This document shows positions 45,636 to 55,751 of a DNA stretch of 64,000 nt, in pieces; position 1 is the stretch's first letter; each line of letters starts with the position of its first letter. Location of the stretch: the NCBI GenBank assembly GCA_013361525.1, contig JABFXY010000049.1, forward strand, positions 124,001 through 188,000, in the 5' to 3' direction. Under the pieces are notes generated by a model. That model was not told the origin of the DNA, searched no databases, and saw nothing but the letters and a program-made list of their open reading frames with translations. The DNA comes from Polyangiaceae bacterium. Lineage in GTDB: Bacteria; Myxococcota_A; Polyangia; Polyangiales; Polyangiaceae. The translations under genes were made by a program, and so were the position numbers.

Positions 45636-46163
45636 ATGAGAAAATTGGCGAACGTCATCGATATTCATTCGGCATTCTTACGATGCAGTATACCCATCGC
45701 GGCAATCGGGCTCGCTATCGGCGTATTCGGGTGTGATGGTGACATCGAGACCGTCCCCGTCGACGAAACACCGATCGAGACGACCGTCGCCGTCACCGAG
45801 GTGGAATTCGAGATCACCACGGATCGTCTCGCCGCTCCGGCAGGCCTCGTCACGTTCGAAGTCTGGAATCGAGGTGAGGAGATTCACGAGTTTCTCGTGA
45901 TTCGGACAGACCTCGCGCCGGACGACCTCCCCACGGAGGAGGACGGCAGCTATCTGGAGGACGGACCTGGAACGGAGATCATCGACGAGGTGGAGGAGAT
46001 CCTCCCCGGCGAGACGGTGGACCTCACCGTCGATCTGGACGAAGGTGATTACGTCCTCATCTGCAATATGGTGGAAATCGAAGAAGACGGAGAGGTCGAA
46101 TCCCATTACGCAGAAGGAATGCACACCGCATTCGTCGTAACGGATACGGTCTCCGGGATTTGA
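45636..46163 (+). CDS. Acidic cupredoxin-like lipoprotein
   Basis: A 175-residue predicted lipoprotein; signal with hydrophobic PIAAIGLAIGVFGC and lipobox VFGC. The mature protein is very acidic. A cupredoxin fold is suggested by VEFEITTDRLAAPAGLVTFEVWNRG and a type 1 copper site with H84 (EIHEFLVI), C143 (DYVLICNM), H157 and M162 (HYAEGMHTAFVV). The C143-H157 gap is widened by an acidic insertion. It would bind copper for electron transfer outside the membrane. GAAGGAG precedes the ATG, and a sigma54-like promoter lies upstream. It diverges from the kinase gene. Confidence 0.85.
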   Translation: MRKLANVIDIHSAFLRCSIPIAAIGLAIGVFGCDGDIETVPVDETPIETTVAVTEVEFEITTDRLAAPAGLVTFEVWNRGEEIHEFLVIRTDLAPDDLPTEEDGSYLEDGPGTEIIDEVEEILPGETVDLTVDLDEGDYVLICNMVEIEEDGEVESHYAEGMHTAFVVTDTVSGI

Positions 46164-46167
46164 TTCG

Positions 46168-48519
46168 TCAGCTCGCGTGCGCGCCATCGGCCCCGTCGAA
46201 CCGAATCCGACGGGACAGCGCATAGAGCCGGGCGGCCATGGGGCTACGCTCGCGGTGATCTTGCGCAGGCAACAGCTCGGCGATGACGCGCGCACGAAAC
46301 GCCGAAAGCAGCGGAAGCTCGTCCGCGAGCGCCGCGGGAAGGTACGTCGGCAATGGCGGCGTGCCGGAGGAGAATACGATCTCCGCGCGTAGCCACTCGG
46401 CGTTCATGAAGCTGCGACGCTTGTAGGCGCGGCGATCGAGGAGCAGACGCTCGGTCTGCTTCTTCAGAAATCCGGCCGGCAATCCGTGGGCCGCAGCGCG
46501 GAACCGCTCCATCAGAGCCTGTGCGAGGTCCTGCAGACCGCGCTCGGAGAACGCGTCCGGGTTGGCGAGCCCGACCCGGGCGCGCTCGACCGCGCCGCGC
46601 AACGCCTCGTCGGCGGTCGCCAATGGGGCGGCGACTTGCACGGCGATCTCGAGCGCCCGCAGCTCGTCGTAGGAAAGGGAGAGAAGGCCGTCCGTCACGA
46701 CGAGCGGCGGAACGAAGAAATCGGACTCCACACTTCGCCGCAAGAGGCCCGCGAGCTCATTGCCTTGTGCGACGGGCGCTTGTTTGATGATCGCGCCGAT
46801 CTCCATTCGCATCTGGAGATCTTTCGGGGTCTCGAACATCGCGGCGAGCGGGCTGTCGAACGAGATGGGCGACATCTGCTCGACGATGTCGCGATATTCG
46901 GCGCGCATTCGCTTCATCGCGTTCTGTTCGAACCAGAGCAGCTGCAGTGATTCACCGGGCGAAACATCCAGTTGCGGGCCGGCATCGCGCAATATCGGAT
47001 CAGAGCGGCCGAACATCGGCTCATCCATGGCCGTCGATGGATCCGACATTATCGGGGCATCGAGCGGCGCTATGAAAGGCGCAGGGGTCGTGGAGCGCTC
47101 TGCCGATGGGCCACTTGCGCCGGGTCCCTTTTGAAGGACCAATTGCTGACCGAGGGTCTGCCCCGTGAGCAGGCTGAGCGGCGCGACCGAAGACGCGGGT
47201 GAGCTGGGCGCTTCGGAAGACGACGGCGGGGGGCTCGATGGAGGCGGGAGGATCGGCGGAGCAGGAGGATCGGCGGGCCTGAGAATGATCGTGCGATTGC
47301 CGAACTCCTCGTCATCGGCGGGCGGAGCGGGCGGTTTGAACGGCAGCGCAGCCGCGCTCGCGTGATGTGTCAGCACCTTCGTGACCGCCGTGATCTCCTC
47401 CGGGAGCTCGGTCGTGCAGGTAGGACCGTCCAGCGTCGGCGCGCGCTCTGCTTCGAGGGCTACCGTGCCTTTCGACATCGGGGGGGGCATCGTGACGGAC
47501 GTCGTCGAGGATGCGGGCGGCGGAGGGGCGCTCGGTCCCTTCTCGAAATCGATGACGACATCCTGAAAATCCGCGTCGGCCTCACAGGGAATGACGGTTC
47601 TCCAGGTCAGGGCGCAGGTGCTTCGCTCCGTATCGATGGCGACGGTATCGATCCTCATCGTCGCCGACATTCCTCCGAAAATGGCCCGGAGCCTCATACC
47701 GGGCAGACTGGTCACGAAGGTCGGCAACTCGCTGTGAAGGTGCTCGAGGGTGAGCGTCTCTTCGTCCCCGACGGAAACAAGTTGTTGATCCGCCGGTGCA
47801 GCATTGAAGAACGACGAGTTGACACCGCCCAACATGTACGCGGGCCAGGTCGAAGCCGTGAGCCCCGTCCCGCTCGGAAGCTTGCTGCGGCGAAGATCCC
47901 AATGTTCGGGAATGGGGCCGAAGCCGATCGGTGGAACGGCCACGCCGGGCGAACCCAAGGTGAAGCCGACCGGACGGACAGTCGGGATTCGAAGCCGACC
48001 TTTGCCATCCACGGCATCGTTCGCGATGCCGACCGGATTCCACGTTCCTTTGCCGCCTGCAGCCTGCTCATAGCCGATCGAGGCGCGCGCAAAAGGCTTC
48101 CCCCGTTCGAGGCGGCCGTCGCGGCTGTAGGCACAGTCCGCATGAACCGCGATCGACTTCTTGAGGCTGCCGATCGCGACCGAGGCGATCAAGAGCTCGG
48201 TACGGGTGCCGGGCGGCGCAAACGCGCTTCCGCGAACGTAGACGTCGGCGCGCGGTTTGATCGGTACGACATCCGTCGGCATACCGCTCCGAGGAGACGG
48301 AAATACGTCGTCCTGCCTCCGCGCGAGGCGCAGTCGCCCCGGCGTCAGATCGAAGGTCCCCTTGCAAATCACGCTCGCGCGGTGCTCGCGATCGTTCATT
48401 TGCCACCGCACGATGACGACCGGCAACAAGCTGTCCCGAACCACGTAGTGGTACGGCCTGAGAGGCATCTTCATCGGGACCGTCTCAAAAGCGCCGCGAA
48501 CTACCGATTGCTCCGCCAT
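46168..48519 (-). CDS. DUF2169 protein of a type VI secretion locus
   Basis: A 783-residue soluble protein. The first 330 residues match DUF2169: a PYHYVVRDSLLPVVIVRWQMN opening, CKGTFDLTPGRL, RSGMPTDVVPIKPRADVYVRGSAFAP, WDLRRSKLPSGTG and FVTSLPGMRLRAIF. A Pro-rich linker (about 335-480) and a helical C-terminal domain (about 520-780) follow. DUF2169 proteins are typical partners of PAAR/VgrG effector modules and are thought to act as adaptors in loading effectors. It is the last gene of the minus-strand VgrG island and lies four bases from the convergent cupredoxin gene. Confidence 0.88.
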   Translation of the reverse strand: MAEQSVVRGAFETVPMKMPLRPYHYVVRDSLLPVVIVRWQMNDREHRASVICKGTFDLTPGRLRLARRQDDVFPSPRSGMPTDVVPIKPRADVYVRGSAFAPPGTRTELLIASVAIGSLKKSIAVHADCAYSRDGRLERGKPFARASIGYEQAAGGKGTWNPVGIANDAVDGKGRLRIPTVRPVGFTLGSPGVAVPPIGFGPIPEHWDLRRSKLPSGTGLTASTWPAYMLGGVNSSFFNAAPADQQLVSVGDEETLTLEHLHSELPTFVTSLPGMRLRAIFGGMSATMRIDTVAIDTERSTCALTWRTVIPCEADADFQDVVIDFEKGPSAPPPPASSTTSVTMPPPMSKGTVALEAERAPTLDGPTCTTELPEEITAVTKVLTHHASAAALPFKPPAPPADDEEFGNRTIILRPADPPAPPILPPPSSPPPSSSEAPSSPASSVAPLSLLTGQTLGQQLVLQKGPGASGPSAERSTTPAPFIAPLDAPIMSDPSTAMDEPMFGRSDPILRDAGPQLDVSPGESLQLLWFEQNAMKRMRAEYRDIVEQMSPISFDSPLAAMFETPKDLQMRMEIGAIIKQAPVAQGNELAGLLRRSVESDFFVPPLVVTDGLLSLSYDELRALEIAVQVAAPLATADEALRGAVERARVGLANPDAFSERGLQDLAQALMERFRAAAHGLPAGFLKKQTERLLLDRRAYKRRSFMNAEWLRAEIVFSSGTPPLPTYLPAALADELPLLSAFRARVIAELLPAQDHRERSPMAARLYALSRRIRFDGADGAHAS

Positions 48520-48578
48520 GATAAATGCTCCGGGACGAATAAATACGACAAGCCGTTAAGAAGACATCTCAGAACAAA

Positions 48579-49379
48579 TCAGGGAATGCGCCAACTCGTC
48601 ATCAGGACGTAGGCGAACGGGGGCGGCACCGCGCCGCCCGCCTGCAATGCAAACGCGACGTCGACTCGAATCTCGTCGACCGCATCGGGATCGAAGGCAT
48701 CGACCAATTCGACGAGCATCGCCGCCGCGATGGGATCCATTCGCTGCCAGGCAAGGAGCCTGCCGACGAGGACCGCGCGAGCCTCCTCCGACAAAGCCGC
48801 TGTCTTGCCACGAAGGAGCCGGAACAAGGACGGCTCCGCGCGCGCGACCGACGGCGCTTCGATTTTGGTATCACTCAATCCGGCGCCGGCGAGCAGGCGT
48901 GCTTCCGAATGGCTGAGCGCGCAGCCGTCCTGCGCGAGCAACGCAAATCGCAGCGGCTGGAGCGATTCGCCGGGCCAGAGCACGGCGACCTCGTCACGAA
49001 AGGCTTCGTGATCGAGGTCTCGACGGGAGAGCCGCCCGGCCTGGTGGAGGTGTCGCGCCGCCGTCTTCCAAGCGGCGACCCACGCCGGCATGCGCAAACA
49101 ATCGCGCGGCTCACGCCACGCCGACGTCAAGCGAACAATCGCGTTCGAGCTCCATGCGGCGAGCGCTTCGACATGTGCCGATACGAGGCCCTCCATTGGA
49201 GGAATGTCGACGCCGTCGAGAGAGCGTGTCGAAAGCATCATCAGGCTGACCGCGACCGCACGATCATCCCCCGCCGCCGTGCCGACGACATCGTACGGAG
49301 CCTCCAACCGGCGGCTCCGTGCAACGGCCTTCAACAGAGGCGTGCGCTGGCAAAGGGCAGTGTCGTTCGACGCGTTCAT
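48579..49379 (-). CDS. Unknown protein next to the T6SS effector, candidate immunity or accessory protein
   Basis: A 266-residue soluble, mostly helical protein with no signal peptide or known motif. It starts 14 bases after the effector stop and is followed after 59 bases by the DUF2169 gene, all on the same strand. T6SS effectors are usually followed by an immunity gene, so this is the best immunity candidate by position. It is larger than most immunity proteins and could instead be a T6SS adaptor. The sequence alone does not decide. Confidence 0.6.
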   Translation of the reverse strand: MNASNDTALCQRTPLLKAVARSRRLEAPYDVVGTAAGDDRAVAVSLMMLSTRSLDGVDIPPMEGLVSAHVEALAAWSSNAIVRLTSAWREPRDCLRMPAWVAAWKTAARHLHQAGRLSRRDLDHEAFRDEVAVLWPGESLQPLRFALLAQDGCALSHSEARLLAGAGLSDTKIEAPSVARAEPSLFRLLRGKTAALSEEARAVLVGRLLAWQRMDPIAAAMLVELVDAFDPDAVDEIRVDVAFALQAGGAVPPPFAYVLMTSWRIP

Positions 49380-49393
49380 GTTTCCTTATGCCC

Positions 49394-51517
49394 CTACGGG
49401 CCAGTCTCGATCGGTGGGGAACCGCCTGGGTCGATGCGTCGGATAAGTAAGGCTTGAATGTCTCCGTACTGATCTTTGCTGTCCTTCCCCTTGTCAATCT
49501 TGAGCAGCGGGTTCCTTTCGATGTGTGGGATGACGTCCTCATGGACACGGATGAGCCTTATTTCGCCACCGGGTCGAACGACGCGGACGAGCTCCGCGAG
49601 GCAAGCATCCGTAATGTTGTTCGAGAGGATGCGGTCGTAATAGTAAAAGACACTCCAATTGGAGAAGGCGACGTCGAACGACGCATCGGGAAATGGCAGC
49701 TTCGAGGCGTCGCCCTGTTTGAATTTGGGCCCTCCGGGCAGCTGGGGCGGAACGCCCGCGATGTCGACTCCCGTAGCGTCGGCGCCCGCGGCTTGGAGCT
49801 GGCGAGTGAACGCTCCGTGGCCGGAGCCGACATCGATGACGGTCCGCCCCCTAAGGCTTTCAAGCTCCACCGCCCATTCCGGCGCCCCCCGTTCCACGAG
49901 CACCTCGAGGGTCTTGTCGGTGATTGAGAACGTCTGGCCGTGAACTTTGATCTGCCCCTGCCCGGGCATGATCACCTCACCCGCCGCGGGCAATTCGACG
50001 TGTGTGAGCGGCTCCGCGCCGCTACGCAGGTAGCTTCGTGGGTCGACCCGGACGCGTGTCGAAGCGTTTGTCAGCGCAGCCTTCTGGCCGAGCATGATTC
50101 GCTCGCCGCCCTGACGAAGGAACTCCGGCGGTTTGTTCAGGCCGAACCGAATGGCCGGGCTGTTCTTCAGATTGATGTAATCGATACCGCGGACACCGTA
50201 CTCCGGATCCACGTCCGGCAGACCGAGCTTGTCGGCCGCGTCATCGGCGCCGTTTCTTACGGCGTAGTCGATGTCGCTGCGTGTCTTGTGCTTCGAAAGC
50301 CCCCCGTTCAAGTCCTTGAACGGTAGGTCGGTATCGAGGTTGCGACGCTGTCCTTTTGCGGCACTGCCGACGACGTAGATGTCCTCGCCGAGCTGATCGG
50401 CGCCGCGCTGAATCGCCTCGATCTCGTGCGGGCGTAGATCACCGAGGCGAACCGCTTCCTCCGCAACGGGAGGCGGAGCAGGCTCTAGAGCAATCTCCTC
50501 TGGGCCTGCTTTGGCGACGGGCTCGTTTTCGACGGCAGTGCGAACCGGCTCCGCTTTGGCGGCCGGCGCCGGCAATGCTTTGACGACCGGCGGCGCCGGC
50601 TCTGCAACGGGCGGTTCCGAAGCGACTTGGAGAAGCGGCTCGTTTTCGACTCTCGAATAGCCCGGGTCCGCCTTTTCGGCGAACCCGTAGCGCTCACCAA
50701 TTTTGCGTGCGGCCAGGTTGCCGGGGCGGCCTCCCAACCCACCCGCGACGAACCCTGCACCTGCGCCCCAGAGGCGCGCTTGAAGCTCCGTCGCGCCCAT
50801 TGCGCGTGCACCGCGCTCGGCCACCTCCGTCGCGACAGTTCCTATCGCGAGGGGCGTGGCGACCTTTACGAACGCAGCTCCCCAAGCCGCCCTCGCTCCC
50901 CAACCCGCGGCCATGTAGCCCGACGCCATGCCTCCTGTCATGAGCGTCAGCCCACCCCAAAGAAGAGCGTTCAAGACGAGCGGCGCATTGCCGGCCTCAT
51001 GCTTCATCTGCTGGGGCGGAATCGCCAGCGCCGTGTCGCCGCCGATCAGCGTGCGCGCGCTGGTTCGAATGAGCCGACCGCCGCATTGGCACTTTTCTTC
51101 GATCCGTGCGAGCGGCCTTCGATTGACGAATACCGTGCTGCTGCCGCTCGCGACGACATCGTCGTCGTGGCCCACGGTATCCAGCCCCGCGCGGCTGGCC
51201 TCTTTGCCTTCGATGAATGTGTCTTCGGAGCCGGTCTCGATCACGCTGCAGCTCGGGCCGTCATTCTCCGCCTCACCGAGATGCAGCCCGAGGAGCCCAC
51301 CACCAGCGACGGCCGCGGTGGCTCCGCCGGCGGCGACCATCGTCGTCCCCACGGTTGCACCCGCGACGACGGCTGCAACGCCACCGGTGGCGACGACCAC
51401 CGCCGCTCCTGCGACGACGACCAAGGCGGCGCCGACGCACAATCCGATCTTCATCCAGGCGGCGGCCATCGTGTGGCCGACCTCGTCCCCCCTTCGCGCC
51501 GCAAGCTGCCCGGGCAT
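49394..51517 (-). CDS. prePAAR/PAAR T6SS effector with nucleotidyltransferase-like and SAM-methyltransferase-like domains
   Basis: A 707-residue effector. Residues 6-15 (AARRGDEVGH) match the prePAAR motif AARxxDxxxH exactly. A hydrophobic Ala/Gly/Val-rich region (24-76) follows, then a PAAR-type core (about 78-165: VVASGSSTVFVNRRPLARI and CGGRLIRTSARTLIGG). A second hydrophobic region (180-235) and a Pro-rich linker (300-352) come next. Residues 360-480 resemble a nucleotidyltransferase, with VGSAAKGQ (G384-S385) and SDIDYAV (D415, D417). Residues 545-695 resemble a class I methyltransferase: TVIDVGSGHGAF at 559-570, VDIAG, then FDVAFSNWSVFYYY and LVRVVRPGGEIRLI. The toxic activity is unknown. 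It lies next to its probable Eag chaperone and vgrG. Confidence 0.85.
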   Translation of the reverse strand: MPGQLAARRGDEVGHTMAAAWMKIGLCVGAALVVVAGAAVVVATGGVAAVVAGATVGTTMVAAGGATAAVAGGGLLGLHLGEAENDGPSCSVIETGSEDTFIEGKEASRAGLDTVGHDDDVVASGSSTVFVNRRPLARIEEKCQCGGRLIRTSARTLIGGDTALAIPPQQMKHEAGNAPLVLNALLWGGLTLMTGGMASGYMAAGWGARAAWGAAFVKVATPLAIGTVATEVAERGARAMGATELQARLWGAGAGFVAGGLGGRPGNLAARKIGERYGFAEKADPGYSRVENEPLLQVASEPPVAEPAPPVVKALPAPAAKAEPVRTAVENEPVAKAGPEEIALEPAPPPVAEEAVRLGDLRPHEIEAIQRGADQLGEDIYVVGSAAKGQRRNLDTDLPFKDLNGGLSKHKTRSDIDYAVRNGADDAADKLGLPDVDPEYGVRGIDYINLKNSPAIRFGLNKPPEFLRQGGERIMLGQKAALTNASTRVRVDPRSYLRSGAEPLTHVELPAAGEVIMPGQGQIKVHGQTFSITDKTLEVLVERGAPEWAVELESLRGRTVIDVGSGHGAFTRQLQAAGADATGVDIAGVPPQLPGGPKFKQGDASKLPFPDASFDVAFSNWSVFYYYDRILSNNITDACLAELVRVVRPGGEIRLIRVHEDVIPHIERNPLLKIDKGKDSKDQYGDIQALLIRRIDPGGSPPIETGP

Positions 51518-51526
51518 CGCGAGCTC

Positions 51527-51976
51527 CTACACGGACTGGGAGAAGCGTATCGTCGAAATGATTTGCGAAAGCAGCGGCGCCTGCGCCTCGGCTTCGCTCT
51601 TCATGCAGGTGGTCGCGATGCTGATGACCGTCTGCCCGTCGCGGATCATAAAGAGCGATTGCGAGACCGGCCCCGCAGGCCCCTTCCACGAAAAGCGCAA
51701 CACGATGCTCTCGCGTCCGCCGATCGTCGTCGTCCTGCGGTTCTCCAGATCCAGCCCCTCGAGCTGGCGCGCCACTAGGACGAGCTGGTGATCGGCGTAC
51801 GACGGGAGATCTCCGAGTGGAGGCGCCAGGCGGTCTTTGGTCATCACGACGCTCGCGGCCATGGGCGACGAGCTCGATGGCGCCGAAAACGACACAAGTG
51901 TCTTATCGGTCCAGTCCGAAGGTACATCGAATGCAAGAATCGCGTCTTGATAGGTAGACATGGTGGCCGCATTCAT
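51527..51976 (-). CDS. Eag-type T6SS chaperone (DUF1795/DcrB-like)
   Basis: A 149-residue soluble protein with the DUF1795 pattern: an ILAFDVPSDWTDKTLVSFSAP opening, ASVVMTKDRLA, a middle LVLVARQLEGLDLENRRTTTIGGRES and SLFMIRDGQTVISIATTCM near the end. Eag chaperones bind the transmembrane regions of prePAAR effectors and keep them soluble until loading on VgrG; the gene sits exactly between vgrG and such an effector. Its ATG overlaps the vgrG stop (ATGA) and decides the start, although an internal ATG at 51961 exists. Confidence 0.88.
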   Translation of the reverse strand: MNAATMSTYQDAILAFDVPSDWTDKTLVSFSAPSSSSPMAASVVMTKDRLAPPLGDLPSYADHQLVLVARQLEGLDLENRRTTTIGGRESIVLRFSWKGPAGPVSQSLFMIRDGQTVISIATTCMKSEAEAQAPLLSQIISTIRFSQSV

Positions 51977-54198
51977 TCATTGGTTGACAGGGCGACGTCG
52001 ATCACGAGTGGCGGACCGAGGCGCGCCTGAGCGAACGCCTCCGGCTTCGTCCCCGTGGCCGGCAACGGCGTGAGCACGCGCGCCGCGTCGATGGTGGCAC
52101 CGCCGGAGCGCGGCGGCCTGGGTTCATGAGGCTCTGCGGCCGGCGCGAGTGTCTTCACGTGCACTTCGGCGCCGACGGGCTGTCCGGCGAGGCTCGAAGG
52201 TCCACAATTGATTTCGCACGTACCACCCTGCGTCGCATCCGCACGGATCCTCCCGCCCGTGAGTTGAATCCCCTCCACGGCGTCGACGAAAACAGCACCA
52301 CCTTTGAGCGTCAGCGTCGCTCCGTGCCCGGTCGTCAGGACAATTTCATCGGGGAGAATCTGAATGCCGCAACCATTCGTGCCGACGAGCGTCGAATGTG
52401 CTGCGAGTGCGGTGACGATATCCATGCGGCCGACGAAGGCGGCGCGGTCGACGCCTACGTGCATCACCGCCTGATCGCCGACGTACTCCGTCTTTATCCC
52501 GCCGATGTGCGCCGTTCGATGGGCCCCGACCGCGCTCACTTCGCTGCCGCCGACATTCGTGCTCTTGCTCGCGAGTACCGTCGAAGCAAAATCGCGTTTG
52601 ATGACCTCGCTGTAGTCGCGCTCTGCCTGAATGTGGAGTCGCTCGCGACCTTTTGCGTCGTCGAACATGAGCTCGTTGAAGCCGCCGGCGCCACGCGAGC
52701 TGCACGTCTTCAGCCCACTCCGAGTCTTGTGTTCGGGAAGTTTGTAAGGGACGGGGGTCGTTGCATTGAAGACGCGCCCGACCACGACGGGGCGGTCCGG
52801 ATCACCGTCGAAGAATTCGACGAGCACTTCTTGTCCCACGCGGGGCAACGTGACGGTGCCGTACGCGCTGCCGGCCCAGGCTTGACTGACACGCATCCAA
52901 CAAGAGCTGTGTTCGTCGAGCTGGCCTTCGCGGTCCCAATGGAACTGCACGCGGCACCGTCCGAACGAATCGGTGTGGATCTCTTCGCCTCGCGGGCCAA
53001 CGACCACCGCGCTCTGCACGCCGAAGATGCGCGGCCGGGGCGTCACTTCGGCTGGGACGAATGGGTCGCTCGCGAACACCGCTTGGACGTCGAATTCCCA
53101 GCCGGCTCGGTCGCCGCGCAACTTGGAAGTGGAGACGATGAATCCGGTTTCGACGCCGAGCTCGCTTCGCGGGTGGCCGTCGATCGCAAAGGCGGCGCCC
53201 GGACACAACTCGATCATGTTGGTCGACAAATGAACCGCGCGGTTGCCGCCTCGATGGGCCGCGAGCTTCCGAGCTGCCAAAGTGTTTGCCTCGGCCTCGT
53301 CCTCGTGGGCGTCGGCCGGCGGGCTCGACTCCGGTCCCTCGACGACGAAGGCTCCGTGCTCGTAGACGTACCGCTCGTATTTGGCTTCGGACTGTGCGTG
53401 GTCGGGTCCAGCCTGCACCGTCAGGGGGCGATCCATCGGCCGCCTGAAGTCCTCACTTCGCAGGGTGACGACGGCCGAACGGCTCTCGTGGTGAACCTTT
53501 ACCTTCGTAACGAACGCGTGGCGCACGTCTGCGTGGACACTGTCGGTGAACGGGATTCGCCGCAGTGGCTCTGCCGGCACCGGCGCGCGATCGGTGAGGA
53601 CGAGCCGCGTCTCGTGCTCGGGTGTCCACTGCTCGGAGGGGGACGCCGGCGGGTCCGGTGCAAAGTAGTAGGTAATGCCGGCCCGCTCCATCAATCGCGA
53701 TATGAATGCGAAGTCTGTCTCGCGGTATTGGACACAATACTCCAGGCGCGGATACACCTCGGCGAGGTCGACGCGCGGCTCGATATCGAGCTCTGCGAGG
53801 ATCGTCAGGACGATGTCGCGCACGCTCTTGTGCTGAAAGATGCGGCAGTTCTCACGCAGCTTCGCGCGCCACAGCGACGGGACGATCTTGAGCGAATAGG
53901 TGGACAGGCCCTCCGGCTCGACGCGAAGGAGGGATGCGGCCGAACAGAACCCATTCCACGTGCGTGACTGCATGACCCCTGGCGCGACCAGCGTCTGCAT
54001 GCGCAACGACGCGCCCATCGACACGACGCTCGCGAGATCGATGTCGGCGTCCGGCGCACGCACGACGAGATCGACTTCGAACGGTCGACTCAATGCATCG
54101 GTGACGGTCAGCTCGCGAACATCGAAAGGATGATCCCCGCGCGCGAGGGCGAGCTCGAACGAAGGAATATTGAGGGTGGCCAGTTCCGGTAGGCGCAT
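51973..54198 (-). CDS. vgrG: Type VI secretion spike protein VgrG
   Basis: A 741-residue VgrG, the trimeric tip of the T6SS tube, with gp27-like and gp5-like parts. Residues about 1-380 carry the gp27-like part, with LTVTDALSRPFEVDLVV, CQYRETDFAFISRLMERAGITYYF. The gp5/OB part has AVVVGPRGEEIHTDSFGRCRVQFHWDREGQ and CWMRVSQAWAGSAYGTVTLPRVGQEVLVEFFDGDPDRPVVVGRVFN in separate stretches. The last 100 residues form a beta-rich extension. The ATG at 54198 (MRLPELATLN) fits the family start; the upstream frame does not. No other T6SS structural genes are in the window, so this is an orphan VgrG module. Confidence 0.93.
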   Translation of the reverse strand: MRLPELATLNIPSFELALARGDHPFDVRELTVTDALSRPFEVDLVVRAPDADIDLASVVSMGASLRMQTLVAPGVMQSRTWNGFCSAASLLRVEPEGLSTYSLKIVPSLWRAKLRENCRIFQHKSVRDIVLTILAELDIEPRVDLAEVYPRLEYCVQYRETDFAFISRLMERAGITYYFAPDPPASPSEQWTPEHETRLVLTDRAPVPAEPLRRIPFTDSVHADVRHAFVTKVKVHHESRSAVVTLRSEDFRRPMDRPLTVQAGPDHAQSEAKYERYVYEHGAFVVEGPESSPPADAHEDEAEANTLAARKLAAHRGGNRAVHLSTNMIELCPGAAFAIDGHPRSELGVETGFIVSTSKLRGDRAGWEFDVQAVFASDPFVPAEVTPRPRIFGVQSAVVVGPRGEEIHTDSFGRCRVQFHWDREGQLDEHSSCWMRVSQAWAGSAYGTVTLPRVGQEVLVEFFDGDPDRPVVVGRVFNATTPVPYKLPEHKTRSGLKTCSSRGAGGFNELMFDDAKGRERLHIQAERDYSEVIKRDFASTVLASKSTNVGGSEVSAVGAHRTAHIGGIKTEYVGDQAVMHVGVDRAAFVGRMDIVTALAAHSTLVGTNGCGIQILPDEIVLTTGHGATLTLKGGAVFVDAVEGIQLTGGRIRADATQGGTCEINCGPSSLAGQPVGAEVHVKTLAPAAEPHEPRPPRSGGATIDAARVLTPLPATGTKPEAFAQARLGPPLVIDVALSTNE

Positions 54199-54216
54199 GG
54201 TCCGAAGCCGTCGCAA

Positions 54217-54232
54217 AGCAGACGGTGTGCCA
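54217..54232 (-). promoter_or_regulatory. Sigma54-type promoter candidate in front of vgrG
   Basis: On the minus strand TGGCACACCGTCTGCT has GG and GC ten bases apart and the full TGGCAC element. Transcription would start near 54206, leaving only about eight bases before the ATG at 54198. That short leader is a weakness. The adjacent sigma54 activator gene makes the site plausible. Confidence 0.45.
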
Positions 54233-54377
54233 CCACATCGGGTTCGAATTCCTCGCCGAACCGAGCCCGCGCTGCGCCTCGATGCGTCGCACTGCGGTCC
54301 GCCCCGTCGCACTGGACGTGTCCATGTCCGCCCGAAGACTGGTAGTCAGCGAACGAGGACGACATTAGGGTCGGCTC

Positions 54378-55740
<1,363 letters not shown>

Positions 55741-55751
<11 letters not shown>

